Positions 1 through 6,747 of a stretch of 7,054 bases of DNA are shown piece after piece (within the stretch, counting starts at the first letter, position 1; each line of letters opens with the position of its first letter). The position numbers and the translations under genes are program-made. The notes under the pieces are model-generated. The model had not been told where the DNA came from. It made no database searches and was given only the letters and a program-made list of their open reading frames with translations. Source of the stretch: an uncultured Ruminococcus sp. (GTDB lineage: Bacteria; Bacillota; Clostridia; Oscillospirales; Ruminococcaceae); NCBI GenBank assembly GCA_900554975.1, contig USJI01000049.1, forward strand, positions 1 through 7,054, given 5' to 3'.

Positions 1-1244
1 AAAAAGACGGCTGTATAAAGGATTGCCGGAAGAAGCAGAAGGCAGATGATCTGGAACACGAGGATACGCAGAAATGAAATAGTGGCTGACATGAATCCGT
101 TATTGAGGGCAGTGAAAAATGCTGACCCCCATATATTGAATCCGCAGATGAGATATGAAAGGGTGTAGAGCCTGTAACCGTCACGGGTCATGGCAAAAAG
201 ATTTTCATCATAACTTACAAATATTTTTGCAAGAGGAGAGGATAACAGTTCCGCAAAAACAGTCAGTGCAAGAGAAATAGTTGCAATAATCATAAGTGAT
301 TTTTTAAGCAGACTTTTTAATTCATCATTGTTTTCAGCACCGTAATGATAACCGATAATAGGTGAACTTCCGATGGAAAATCCTATAAAAATCGCGATAA
401 AGATAAAGTTTACATACATTATAACACCATATGCGGCAATACCGTCCTGACCGGCAAATTTCATAAGCTGAAAGTTATAAAGCATATTTACCACTGATGC
501 TGAAAGGTTTGTCATAAGCTCAGATGAGCCGTTGAAACACGCCTGTCCGAGGGCTTTCCATTCAGGTTTTGTTCTGACAAGTTTTAATCTGCTTGAGTTC
601 GGACGTGCAAAGTAAATCATAGGAACAAGCCCGCCGACGGTTTCTCCGATAGCTGTTGCAACAGCCGCTCCGGCAAGACCAAAGTGAAAAACAGCAATGA
701 ACAGAAAGTCCAGTATCATATTTGTAACACCGGCGGAAATTATGACATACAATCCGAGGTGTGGTTTTTCAGCTGTTACAAAGAATACCTGAAAAACATT
801 CTGGAGCATGAACATAGGAAGTGAAAATACCAGAATATGTGCATAAAGTACACTGTATTCCAGCAGTTCGCCTTCTGCACCGAACAAAACAGCAATAGGG
901 CGGACAAGGAAAAAGCTTATAACGGATAGTATAATACCGCCAATGAGGGCTGTATAAACTATCATTGAAAAATATTTTTTCGCTTTGCTTTCGTCGCCTT
1001 CGCCAAGAGTTTTGGCAACAAGTGCACTGCCGCCTGTTCCAAGCATGAATCCGACAGTAACAACAGCCATGATAAACGGCATTATAAGATTGACAGCGGC
1101 AAACTGGGTTTTTCCGACAAAGTTTGATACGAAAAATCCGTCTACAACGCCATAGATGGACGTGAAAATCATCATGATGATTGAAGGGGTTACAAATTTC
1201 AGTAATTTTGAAACTGTGAAATGTTCTGAAAGCTGAATATTCAT
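1..1244 (-). CDS. MATE family multidrug efflux transporter (C-terminus cut by window edge)
   Basis: This is an inner-membrane antiporter of the MATE family, which exports cationic drugs or metabolites in exchange for Na+ or H+. About 414 codons are present; family members run to about 450 residues, so only the last few dozen are missing beyond the window edge. The translation has the family look throughout: an N-terminal KFVTPSIIMM...IYGVVDGFFVSNFVG segment, the first-lobe GTGGSALVAKTLGEGD loop, a linker with FFVTAEKPHLGL, and the second-lobe IGFSIGSSPIIGYHYGAEN motif. Long hydrophobic helices alternate with short loops as expected. The ATG at 1244 follows a GGGAGGT ribosome binding site lying inside the end of marR, and only 5 bp separate it from the marR stop, so the two are co-transcribed. 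The marR-MATE pairing resembles mepR-mepA of Staphylococcus aureus. The substrate cannot be told from sequence. No frameshift was noticed. Confidence 0.93.
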   Translation of the reverse strand, partial: MNIQLSEHFTVSKLLKFVTPSIIMMIFTSIYGVVDGFFVSNFVGKTQFAAVNLIMPFIMAVVTVGFMLGTGGSALVAKTLGEGDESKAKKYFSMIVYTALIGGIILSVISFFLVRPIAVLFGAEGELLEYSVLYAHILVFSLPMFMLQNVFQVFFVTAEKPHLGLYVIISAGVTNMILDFLFIAVFHFGLAGAAVATAIGETVGGLVPMIYFARPNSSRLKLVRTKPEWKALGQACFNGSSELMTNLSASVVNMLYNFQLMKFAGQDGIAAYGVIMYVNFIFIAIFIGFSIGSSPIIGYHYGAENNDELKSLLKKSLMIIATISLALTVFAELLSSPLAKIFVSYDENLFAMTRDGYRLYTLSYLICGFNIWGSAFFTALNNGFMSATISFLRILVFQIICLLLLPAILYTAVF

Positions 1245-1249
1245 AAATA

Positions 1250-1696
1250 TCAGACCTCCCTTTTATAAATAGCTTCAGTATTTTTTTTCATTAGACTGAT
1301 AAATTTTTTTGTCAGTGATATCAGCAAATCTCTTTCGGACTCTGTCATTTCAGAAAATGAATTTATTTCTGCATCAACTATCGGCTGCATTTTGGTTTTC
1401 AGAACTTCCTTTCCTGAATCGGTCAGGCATATCTGCTTTTTTCTGCCCTCATCTGACACCAGTTCAAGCAGACCGCTTTGCTCCATTTTCTTTATGGCGG
1501 AGTTTACTGTCTGTTTGCTTATAAGCGAAAGATTGCATATATCCTTCTGAAAACAGCCGTTTCCAAGCATGGATACAGCATAGAAAATGTCGAATTCACT
1601 TACAGAAAGTTCTTGCTCATACGCCAGAATGCGGTAAAGCGAATCCATTTCCTTGTACAGCCGGATATATTCAAGCTGAGTTTCCTTGTTGTTCAT
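1250..1696 (-). CDS. MarR family transcriptional regulator
   Basis: This encodes a 148-residue winged-helix repressor of the MarR type, which usually acts as a dimer and is released from DNA by a small ligand. The N-terminal dimerisation helix is followed by a DNA-binding core: QKDICNLSLIS leads into the recognition helix at about residues 60-74 (SKQTVNSAIKKMEQS), then the wing at about 80-90 (SDEGRKKQICLT), then long C-terminal helices that complete the dimer interface. The length is typical of the family. The ATG at 1696 is preceded by AAGGAG. It is the first gene of a two-gene operon with the MATE transporter 5 bp downstream, and a perfect palindrome lies between its promoter and its ribosome binding site. 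Autorepression, with co-regulation of the pump, is therefore the likely role. The inducer is unknown. Confidence 0.93.
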   Translation of the reverse strand: MNNKETQLEYIRLYKEMDSLYRILAYEQELSVSEFDIFYAVSMLGNGCFQKDICNLSLISKQTVNSAIKKMEQSGLLELVSDEGRKKQICLTDSGKEVLKTKMQPIVDAEINSFSEMTESERDLLISLTKKFISLMKKNTEAIYKREV

Positions 1697-1713
1697 ATTT
1701 TCTCCTTTATTTT

Positions 1714-1727
1714 GTCCGATTTCGGAC
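1714..1727. promoter_or_regulatory. Palindromic candidate operator for the MarR regulator
   Basis: A perfect inverted repeat, GTCCGA-TT-TCGGAC (6-bp arms, 2-bp centre), lies about 10-23 bp downstream of the predicted marR transcription start and just upstream of the marR ribosome binding site. A 14-bp symmetric site with close arms fits the operator size bound by MarR dimers, and its position would block transcription of the marR-MATE operon. Binding itself is inferred from position and symmetry only. Confidence 0.6.
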
Positions 1728-1742
1728 TTTCTTGCATAAAAG

Positions 1743-1771
1743 AGTTTAACACTTTATTGTCTGAATGTCAA
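1743..1771 (-). promoter_or_regulatory. Sigma-A type promoter of the marR-MATE operon
   Basis: On the minus strand a perfect -35 box TTGACA (1766-1771) is followed after exactly 17 bp by TAAACT (1743-1748), a 4/6 match to the -10 consensus. The region just upstream is A/T-rich. The predicted start near 1736 gives a leader of about 40 nt before the marR ATG, with the palindrome at 1714-1727 inside it. It lies downstream of the terminator that closes the LRR-dockerin gene, so it would act as an independent promoter. Confidence 0.72.
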
Positions 1772-1842
1772 CAGGATAAAATAAAAACGTCGTTTTGAAT
1801 AAAATTATGTTTTTTCAGCATTTTTGCATGAGCAATTTAATG

Positions 1843-1868
1843 AAAAAGGGACGCTTCAGCGTCCCTTT
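1843..1868 (-). terminator. Rho-independent terminator after the LRR-dockerin gene
   Basis: A perfect 10-bp stem (AAAGGGACGC paired with GCGTCCCTTT) closes a four-base TGAA loop on the minus strand, and the descending arm runs into a T tract. The stem starts 7 nt after the LRR-dockerin stop codon. It cleanly separates the trpS/LRR-dockerin transcript from the marR-MATE operon. Confidence 0.88.
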
Positions 1869-1875
1869 AAATATG

Positions 1876-3459
1876 TTATTTTTTTGAAGCCAGATGTCTT
1901 GCAATTGCCGCTGCATCTCTTACATTTACTTTTCCGTCACCATTAAAATCAGCTGACATCGGGAGAGATTTTCCTGATGCAAGCATTCTTGCAATATATG
2001 CCGCATCTCTTACATCAAGTTTATTGTCACCATTTGCATCGCCCGTAATTGTTGTCTGAGGAGTTGTTACAGTGGTAACAGTTGTTGATGTTTCAGATGA
2101 TACTGTTGTCTGAGCTGTGGAAGCATAAGTAGTTGTTACAAGCGGTTCATCAAGAAGAGCGAATTTGCGGCCGTATTTTTCAGCATACTGCTGAGCAGTA
2201 GATTTATCGTATCCGTAAATAGTTCCTGTGAAACTGCTATCTTCATAGAAGTCATCTGTAAATGTTGTTGCATCGTCAGCTATTTCGCAGGCAGGATTCA
2301 TTATCCTTACTTCTGAGAGTGATTTGCAGTTTATAAAAGCAACAGACCCGATTTTTGAAACGCTGTAAGGAATAGTTACAGTTTCTATTTCCGAATTGCT
2401 GAAAGCATCACCGCATATAACAACAACATTGTCTGGAATTACAACATTACCTGTACACTCTGAACCGTCAATGACAGAATTGTTTACTATAACAAGCGGA
2501 TTTTCTGCCTGTCTGTTACTAAGCCATTTTGTTTTGTCAAATACAGCAGAACCAATATCTGTAATGCTTTCAGGAATAATTATGTTTTCAAGATTTGTAC
2601 ATCCAGAGAATACCGCATCACCGATAATGACATTTTCAGGAAGTTCTATACTTTCCAGTCTTGTACATTTGGCAAACATCATATATCCGAGCGAAGTTAC
2701 AGTTTCAGGGAGCGTTATTTCTTTAAGAGAGGAGCAGCCATAGAATACACTCGCTCCGAAGTTTCTGACACTTTCAGGAATATTCACGCTTTCAAGAGCT
2801 GAACAGTCCCTGAATGTACTTCCTTGGAGTACGGTCAGACCATTCGGCAGGGAGACTGTTTTAAGCTCTGAACATCCCTCAAAAACACTGCCGGCAATTT
2901 CTGTAACACTTTCCGGTATTGTAATACCTGTAATTTTTTTATTGCCTTCAAAAGCATGGGAGGCTATTTTTGTTACATCTTCCGGAATGGTAACATCTCC
3001 GGAGCAGGCAGTACCATCAACGAGGATACTATTTACCGTTACAAGCGGATTTTCTGCCTGTCTTTTTTCAAGCCATTTTGTGCCTGAAAATGCATCTCTG
3101 CCGATTTCAGTTATACTTGATGGTATTATTATATTTTCAAGCGAACTGATGTCTTCAAATGCAGACATATCTATTTTTGTTACAGGAAGCCAATCTATTT
3201 TCTCAGGAATGTTAATGGTAACTGCTGAATCATCACAGCCTGTTATTAAAACATAGTCATACTCCGGATCATACTGAGTTCCCTTATAATCACTGTCAAT
3301 GCGTTTATATTTCAGATTTTCATAAGTGTGGGTTTCTTTTTCATAATATTCGGCACTTACGGATATATTCAGCGGATTATATGGAGCAACTGCGGAAACA
3401 GAGCAGACTGCACATAAAACAGCGGTAGCGATACAAAGTCCTTTTTTTCTTATGTTCAT
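1876..3459 (-). CDS. Secreted BspA-like leucine-rich repeat protein with C-terminal type I dockerin
   Basis: The product has 527 residues. An N-terminal signal peptide (MNIRKKG, then a hydrophobic stretch; cleavage plausible after residue 23 or 36) directs secretion. Residues of about 100-400 form some ten LRR_5/BspA repeats of about 23 residues with the pattern (I)TIPESVTEIG..AFEGC..L. They are interrupted twice by a TKWL..RQAENPLV insert (127-162 and 310-345). Residues of about 411-436 are the usual BspA-type GTIYGY...AEKYGRKF cap. A Thr/Ser-rich linker (about 441-472) leads to a dockerin with two EF-hand-like calcium loops: D474, N476, D478, D485 and D504, N506, D508, D515, both ending VRDAA. 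Dockerins plug into cohesins on scaffoldins, so this protein probably sits in a cellulosome-type or surface-anchored complex, with the repeats binding a protein or surface ligand. No catalytic domain is visible. The ATG has GGAGG 5 bp upstream and lies 11 bp after trpS, suggesting co-transcription. Confidence 0.93.
   Translation of the reverse strand: MNIRKKGLCIATAVLCAVCSVSAVAPYNPLNISVSAEYYEKETHTYENLKYKRIDSDYKGTQYDPEYDYVLITGCDDSAVTINIPEKIDWLPVTKIDMSAFEDISSLENIIIPSSITEIGRDAFSGTKWLEKRQAENPLVTVNSILVDGTACSGDVTIPEDVTKIASHAFEGNKKITGITIPESVTEIAGSVFEGCSELKTVSLPNGLTVLQGSTFRDCSALESVNIPESVRNFGASVFYGCSSLKEITLPETVTSLGYMMFAKCTRLESIELPENVIIGDAVFSGCTNLENIIIPESITDIGSAVFDKTKWLSNRQAENPLVIVNNSVIDGSECTGNVVIPDNVVVICGDAFSNSEIETVTIPYSVSKIGSVAFINCKSLSEVRIMNPACEIADDATTFTDDFYEDSSFTGTIYGYDKSTAQQYAEKYGRKFALLDEPLVTTTYASTAQTTVSSETSTTVTTVTTPQTTITGDANGDNKLDVRDAAYIARMLASGKSLPMSADFNGDGKVNVRDAAAIARHLASKK
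2425..2532 (-). repeat. Internal duplication in the LRR-dockerin gene, second copy
   Basis: This encodes residues 310-345, the second TKWL..RQAENPLV.VN...DG..C.G.V.IP segment. It matches the copy at 2974-3081 at 22 of 36 residues with no gaps. The two copies also share DNA identity: 23 nt starting at 2492 and 12 nt starting at 2521, each exactly 549 bp (183 codons) from its partner. The segment looks like a defined insert that breaks the LRR_5 array and restarts it with a new IP..V repeat. Confidence 0.85.
2974..3081 (-). repeat. Internal duplication in the LRR-dockerin gene, first copy
   Basis: This encodes residues 127-162, the first TKWL..RQAENPLV insert, partner of 2425-2532. It follows an LRR unit ending DAFSG and is followed by a fresh run of five to six regular LRR_5 units, the same placement as in the other copy. 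Duplication of a block made of insert plus LRR array is the simplest reading, with later divergence outside the conserved core. Confidence 0.85.
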
Positions 3460-3470
3460 AAAATCCTCCG

Positions 3471-4556
3471 TTATTTGCTGTATTTTTCAGACTGTTCCTT
3501 TATAAGTTCCTTATCGTCAAAGTAATTTATCTTCATTGCATTTTTTACATCTGTCAGAGTCTGAGCAGCTTTTTCACGGGCCTTTATACTGCCCTTATGG
3601 AGCACTTCATAAATATAAGGTATATCCTTTTCGAGTTCTTTTCTTCTTGCTCTGATAGGTTCGAGTTCTTCTTCGAGAACTTTGTTCAAGAACTTCTTTA
3701 CCTTTACATCGCCAAGACCACCACGCTGATAATGTGCCTTTAATTCGTCAAGATTTGCATAATCAGGAAGATATTTCGCAAACTGTTCCGGACGGCAGAA
3801 AGCATCAAGGTATGTAAATACAGTATTACCCTCTATCTTGCCCGGGTCGCTTACCTGAATGTGGTCAGGGTCGGTGTACATACTCATTACTTTTTTCTTT
3901 ATAACGTCAGGCTCATCTGAAAGATAGATGCAGTTGCCAAGAGATTTACTCATCTTTGCCTTTCCGTCGATACCCGGAAGACGCATACAAGCCTGATTGG
4001 TTGGCAGAAGAATATCCGGGTCAACAAGAGTTTCGCCATAAACACTGTTGAATTTGTGAACGATTTCCTTTGTCTGTTCAACCATAGGCATCTGGTCTTC
4101 ACCGGCAGGAACTGTTGTGGCTTTGAACGCTGTTATGTCGGAAGCCTGACTGATAGGATATGTAAAAAATCCGACAGGTATACTTGCCTCAAAATTACGC
4201 ATTTTTATTTCATTTTTAACGGTAGGATTTCTCTGGAGTCTTGAAACTGTAACAAGGTTCATATAGTAACAGGTAAGTTCGCAGAGTTCAGGAATCTGTG
4301 ACTGAATAAAAAGTGTGGACTTTTCAGGGTCAAGACCGCATGACATATAGTCAAGGGCAACCTCAATGATATTCTGACGTACCTTTTCAGGATTGTCAGC
4401 ATTATCAGTCAGAGCCTGTGCATCAGCAATCATAATATAAATTTCATCATAATCTCCGGAATTCTGGAGTTCAACTCTTCTTTTGAGAGAACCTACATAG
4501 TGACCTACATGAAGTTTTCCGGTTGGTCTGTCACCTGTCAAAATAATTTTTTTCAC
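3471..4556 (-). CDS. trpS: Tryptophanyl-tRNA synthetase
   Basis: This class I aminoacyl-tRNA synthetase charges tRNA-Trp with tryptophan in the cytoplasm, using ATP. From the chosen start it has 361 residues. The first ATP-binding signature is [18 protein letters not shown] (HVGH at 16-19), the second is KMSKS at 201-205. PAGEDQ (150-155), SQASDI (136-141) and the [17 protein letters not shown] helix match the tryptophan and ATP pocket region of the family. GDRPTG rather than the commoner G(I/V)QPTG, together with long matching stretches recalled from streptococcal enzymes, places it in the streptococcal/clostridial TrpRS type. The C-terminus runs about 15 residues past the usual NYF end, with a charged tail. 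The frame stays open to a GTG at 4607, but that codon has no ribosome binding site and lies about 15 nt from the predicted transcript start. The GTG at 4556 has GGAGG 8 nt upstream and gives the normal N-terminus MKKIILTGD. The LRR-dockerin gene follows after 11 bp. Confidence 0.96.
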   Translation of the reverse strand: MKKIILTGDRPTGKLHVGHYVGSLKRRVELQNSGDYDEIYIMIADAQALTDNADNPEKVRQNIIEVALDYMSCGLDPEKSTLFIQSQIPELCELTCYYMNLVTVSRLQRNPTVKNEIKMRNFEASIPVGFFTYPISQASDITAFKATTVPAGEDQMPMVEQTKEIVHKFNSVYGETLVDPDILLPTNQACMRLPGIDGKAKMSKSLGNCIYLSDEPDVIKKKVMSMYTDPDHIQVSDPGKIEGNTVFTYLDAFCRPEQFAKYLPDYANLDELKAHYQRGGLGDVKVKKFLNKVLEEELEPIRARRKELEKDIPYIYEVLHKGSIKAREKAAQTLTDVKNAMKINYFDDKELIKEQSEKYSK

Positions 4557-4564
4557 GTTTAAAT

Positions 4565-4569
4565 CCTCC
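4565..4569 (-). promoter_or_regulatory. Ribosome binding site that fixes the trpS start
   Basis: GGAGG on the minus strand lies 8 nt before the GTG at 4554-4556. Its context, CGGAGGATTT, is the same as that in front of the LRR-dockerin ATG. It argues for the GTG start over the longer in-frame reading from 4607, which would add 17 residues foreign to the family. Confidence 0.85.
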
Positions 4570-4628
4570 GATAAATCTTTAAATATGTATTTGCCGTAAT
4601 GCGGCACTTTTGAACATCATACTATTAA

Positions 4629-4657
4629 AGTATACTCCAAACAGCGTTTTTTGTCAA
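4629..4657 (-). promoter_or_regulatory. Strong sigma-A type promoter of trpS
   Basis: The minus strand carries TTGACA (4652-4657), a 17-bp spacer and TATACT (4629-4634), an 11/12 match to consensus. The -35 box begins 6 bp after the dipeptidase stop. The predicted start near 4622 gives a leader of only about 65 nt, which holds one small hairpin (TGCCG/CGGCA, 4592-4606) and the ribosome binding site. That leader is too short for a T-box, so the gene looks constitutively expressed. The LRR-dockerin gene downstream has no clear promoter of its own. Confidence 0.82.
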
Positions 4658-4663
4658 TAATTT

Positions 4664-6028
4664 TTAAAGACATATTTCTATTGCCGCACTTGCTGTCATT
4701 CGTGCATTTAATATCATTTCTTCCGGAACAGTGAACTCGTCTTTACAGTGTATGTTGTATTCCTTTCCCGGGAGTTCTGCACCGAATGCAACACCGCCTG
4801 ATGTATTGTGAACGTAAGTACCGCCGCCGATAGCTATGCATCTGCCTTTAAGACCTGTCACATTCTCATAAACTCTGAGAAGTGACTGAACAAATTCGCT
4901 CTTTTCATCAACGTAATGCGGTTCTGATGCCATTGCACATTCATAAGTGAATCCGTTTTCTGCAAGAATTTTTTCAACCTTTTTGTTTATGTCAGCAGCA
5001 CTGAAACTTACAGGGAAACGTATGTCAAACATTCCCTCAAGGGTTTCGCCGTCATATTCCATTATACTCAGGACAAGTGTTAATGCTCCCGATTTTTCGT
5101 CACTGCATTTTACTGCCATATGTGTTCCGTCAGTCTCGCCGGACGGAAACAGCTGAGAAAGCTTTTTAAGAGCGTCCGTACAGTCATCATTTTCAATAGT
5201 GCCAAGGAGCGATATAAGGGAAGTCAGCGCATTTTTTCCGCCTTCCGGTGTGGAAGCGTGTGCTGATACGCCATTTGATGTGACAGTTGTTTCATCACCG
5301 CATATGCTGAAACTGAAATTTTCATCTGAATCAGCCTGTATATCAGTTCCCGATATTACAGCAACTGATTTTGAAGGGACAGCATTTACTGTATCTCCGC
5401 CATGAATTTTCCTTATGCATCTGCTTCTGACTTTTTTCGTGAATTTTCCTCTTATCATGCCCTTTTCAATATTTATAACAGGGTACTGACCATCAGGTGT
5501 GTAAAGCTTTTCGGGAAGTTTTTCTTTTGTCTGGTAATACCCAAGGTCGTCCGAACCGTTTTCTTCGTTGCAGCCGACAATAAAGCGGATATTTTTATTG
5601 AGTCTGCAAAGCTCTGATGCGGTTTTCAGTCCGTAAAGAACTGATACGGCAGGGCCTTTATCATCAGTTGTTCCACGTCCGTAAAGAAGACCGTTTGATC
5701 TGGTTAACTCAAACGGAGGATAGTTCCAGCCTTCACCGGCATCAACAACATCAAGGTGACAGAGAATACCAAGTTCAGGTTCACCCGTACCTGTTTCAAT
5801 GACACCGACATGATTATCAATATTTCTAACGGAAAATCCGAGGCTTTCGGCTTTGTTCAGAAATACTCTGAGAACTTCTGCTGAATTTTTTCCGTATGGC
5901 ATATTTCCCTCAGCTTTTCCCATAACGCTCGGAATCCTTACAAGTTCCCCGAGAAAGTTTTCCATATCATTATAATATTCACTGCATTTTTCATCAATCT
6001 GCTTTTTGAGCTTATCTGAAATTTCCAT
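4664..6028 (-). CDS. M20 family metallopeptidase, PepV/Sapep-like dipeptidase
   Basis: This is a cytoplasmic zinc dipeptidase or carboxypeptidase of peptidase family M20, 454 residues against about 470 for PepV. The metal site is intact by motif: CHLDVVD (H91 ligand, D93 catalytic), GRGTTDDKGP (bridging D122), CNEENGSDD (E155 base, E156 ligand), TPDGQYPVINIEKG (D179 ligand) and NIHCKDE (H427 ligand). The lid region carries VSAHASTPEGGKNA (H257), and the C-terminal catalytic half has the IGGGTYVHN and VAFGAELPG motifs characteristic of the PepV branch. The likely role is release of amino acids from short peptides; exact specificity cannot be read from sequence. The ATG has a GGAGA ribosome binding site 10 nt upstream. 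It follows a terminator-like hairpin after rex, and no convincing promoter of its own was found. No terminator separates it from the trpS promoter, so read-through into trpS is likely. Confidence 0.93.
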   Translation of the reverse strand: MEISDKLKKQIDEKCSEYYNDMENFLGELVRIPSVMGKAEGNMPYGKNSAEVLRVFLNKAESLGFSVRNIDNHVGVIETGTGEPELGILCHLDVVDAGEGWNYPPFELTRSNGLLYGRGTTDDKGPAVSVLYGLKTASELCRLNKNIRFIVGCNEENGSDDLGYYQTKEKLPEKLYTPDGQYPVINIEKGMIRGKFTKKVRSRCIRKIHGGDTVNAVPSKSVAVISGTDIQADSDENFSFSICGDETTVTSNGVSAHASTPEGGKNALTSLISLLGTIENDDCTDALKKLSQLFPSGETDGTHMAVKCSDEKSGALTLVLSIMEYDGETLEGMFDIRFPVSFSAADINKKVEKILAENGFTYECAMASEPHYVDEKSEFVQSLLRVYENVTGLKGRCIAIGGGTYVHNTSGGVAFGAELPGKEYNIHCKDEFTVPEEMILNARMTASAAIEICL

Positions 6029-6045
6029 AGAATTTATCTCCTTTC

Positions 6046-6081
6046 AAAAAATAACGGACGCCTGAAATTCAGAACGTCCGT
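6046..6081 (-). terminator. Intrinsic terminator between rex and the M20 dipeptidase
   Basis: On the minus strand ACGGACG pairs with CGTCCGT (7 bp, 6054-6060 with 6075-6081). A small internal loop and a second stem CTGA/TCAG lie on top, and TATTTTTTG follows. The stem begins 4 nt after the rex stop codon. The T tract ends almost at the dipeptidase ribosome binding site, so the hairpin either ends the rex transcript or acts as a leaky attenuator in front of the dipeptidase. Confidence 0.78.
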
Positions 6082-6085
6082 AATG

Positions 6086-6727
6086 TTATGTTTCATCGGT
6101 ATTGTTAAGACCGTATGCCAGCGTCATAAGACTGTCTGTCAGATGGACGTTTTCAACAACGATAGAGCTGTCCCTGTTAACAGCAAAATCATAGTGGCTG
6201 AAATTCCAGAAGCCTTTTATACCAAGTTCGATGAGCTTCGGAGCAATTTCCTGTGCAGCCTTTTTCGGAATGCAGAGTATGGCACATACCGGATTATTGG
6301 CTTTACAGAATGTTTCTATCGTGTCAATTCCTGAAACGGTAAGTCCGGCGATGCTTTTTCCGAATTTTTCGGGATTGCTGTCAAAAACGCCGATAAGCCT
6401 GAAACCACGTTTATTGAAATCAATATGTGATGCAATAGCTTTTCCGAGGTTTCCGGCACCTATTAAAACAGCCTTGTTTTCTGCATCAATTCCAAGGATC
6501 TTTGAAATAACTGAGTGAAGTTCCTTAACGTTATATCCGTATCCCTGCTGACCGAAACCGCCGAAGCAATTAAGATCCTGTCTTATCTGAGAGGCTGTAA
6601 AACCCATCATTTCAGAAAGCTCTCTGCTTGATATCCGAATAACGCCCTTACGTTCCAATTCCCCCAAAAATCTGTAATATCTGGGCAGACGTTTGATTAC
6701 CGGTGATGAAATCAAGGATTTTGACAT
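6086..6727 (-). CDS. rex: Redox-sensing transcriptional repressor Rex
   Basis: Rex binds DNA when NADH is low and releases it when the NADH/NAD+ ratio rises, controlling fermentation and NAD-regenerating genes. The 213-residue product has the two-domain layout: an N-terminal winged helix (about 1-80) with SSRELSEMMGFTASQIRQDL and the hallmark FGGFGQQGYGYNV, then a Rossmann domain with AVLIGAGNLGKAI (GAGNLG 90-95) and VFDSNPEKFG (D116, placed to contact the NADH adenosine ribose). A C-terminal helix, about 195-207, would swap between subunits. The frame is open to an in-frame ATG at 6760, but that one lacks a ribosome binding site. The ATG at 6727 has GGAG 7 nt upstream and yields the family-typical length and start (MSKSLISSPVIKRLPRYYRF). 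icd lies 86 bp upstream and a terminator follows at once. No complete Rex operator (TTGTTAA-N4-TTAACAA type) was seen in the window. Confidence 0.96.
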   Translation of the reverse strand: MSKSLISSPVIKRLPRYYRFLGELERKGVIRISSRELSEMMGFTASQIRQDLNCFGGFGQQGYGYNVKELHSVISKILGIDAENKAVLIGAGNLGKAIASHIDFNKRGFRLIGVFDSNPEKFGKSIAGLTVSGIDTIETFCKANNPVCAILCIPKKAAQEIAPKLIELGIKGFWNFSHYDFAVNRDSSIVVENVHLTDSLMTLAYGLNNTDET

Positions 6728-6734
6728 ATTATAT

Positions 6735-6738
6735 CTCC
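6735..6738 (-). promoter_or_regulatory. Ribosome binding site that fixes the rex start and may be occluded
   Basis: GGAG lies 7 nt before the rex ATG at 6727 and supports that start over the ATG at 6760. Its first two bases belong to CGGAACGG (6737-6744), which can pair over 8 bp with CCGTTCCG (6764-6771) in the leader. Ribosome access could therefore depend on which leader fold forms; this is inference from complementarity. Confidence 0.6.
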
Positions 6739-6747
6739 GTTCCGCTG

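Noticed and set aside
2396..2743. 115-codon plus-strand open frame opposite the LRR-dockerin gene
   Set aside because: It is a shadow of the repetitive LRR coding sequence; its peptide echoes the repeat period and has no family character or supporting start signals. The same holds for the plus-strand frame at 2942-3256 and the other plus-strand frames opposite marR, trpS, the dipeptidase and rex.
4592..4606. TGCCG/CGGCA hairpin as a terminator for the dipeptidase
   Set aside because: The stem has only 5 bp and no T tract follows; it lies downstream of the trpS promoter, in the trpS leader.
4557..4607. 17-residue N-terminal extension of trpS starting at the GTG at 4607
   Set aside because: No ribosome binding site precedes it, it lies about 15 nt from the predicted transcript start, and the added residues do not belong to TrpRS. 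GTG 4556 with GGAGG is far better.
6102..6109. TTGTTAA half-site resembling a Rex operator
   Set aside because: Only one half matches; the other half is absent and the bases encode the conserved C-terminal end of rex.
6728..6733. TATAAT immediately before the rex ATG as a -10 box
   Set aside because: There is no -35 match 16-18 bp upstream, and a start from it would lie inside the coding sequence and remove the ribosome binding site. Probably chance in the spacer between GGAG and ATG.
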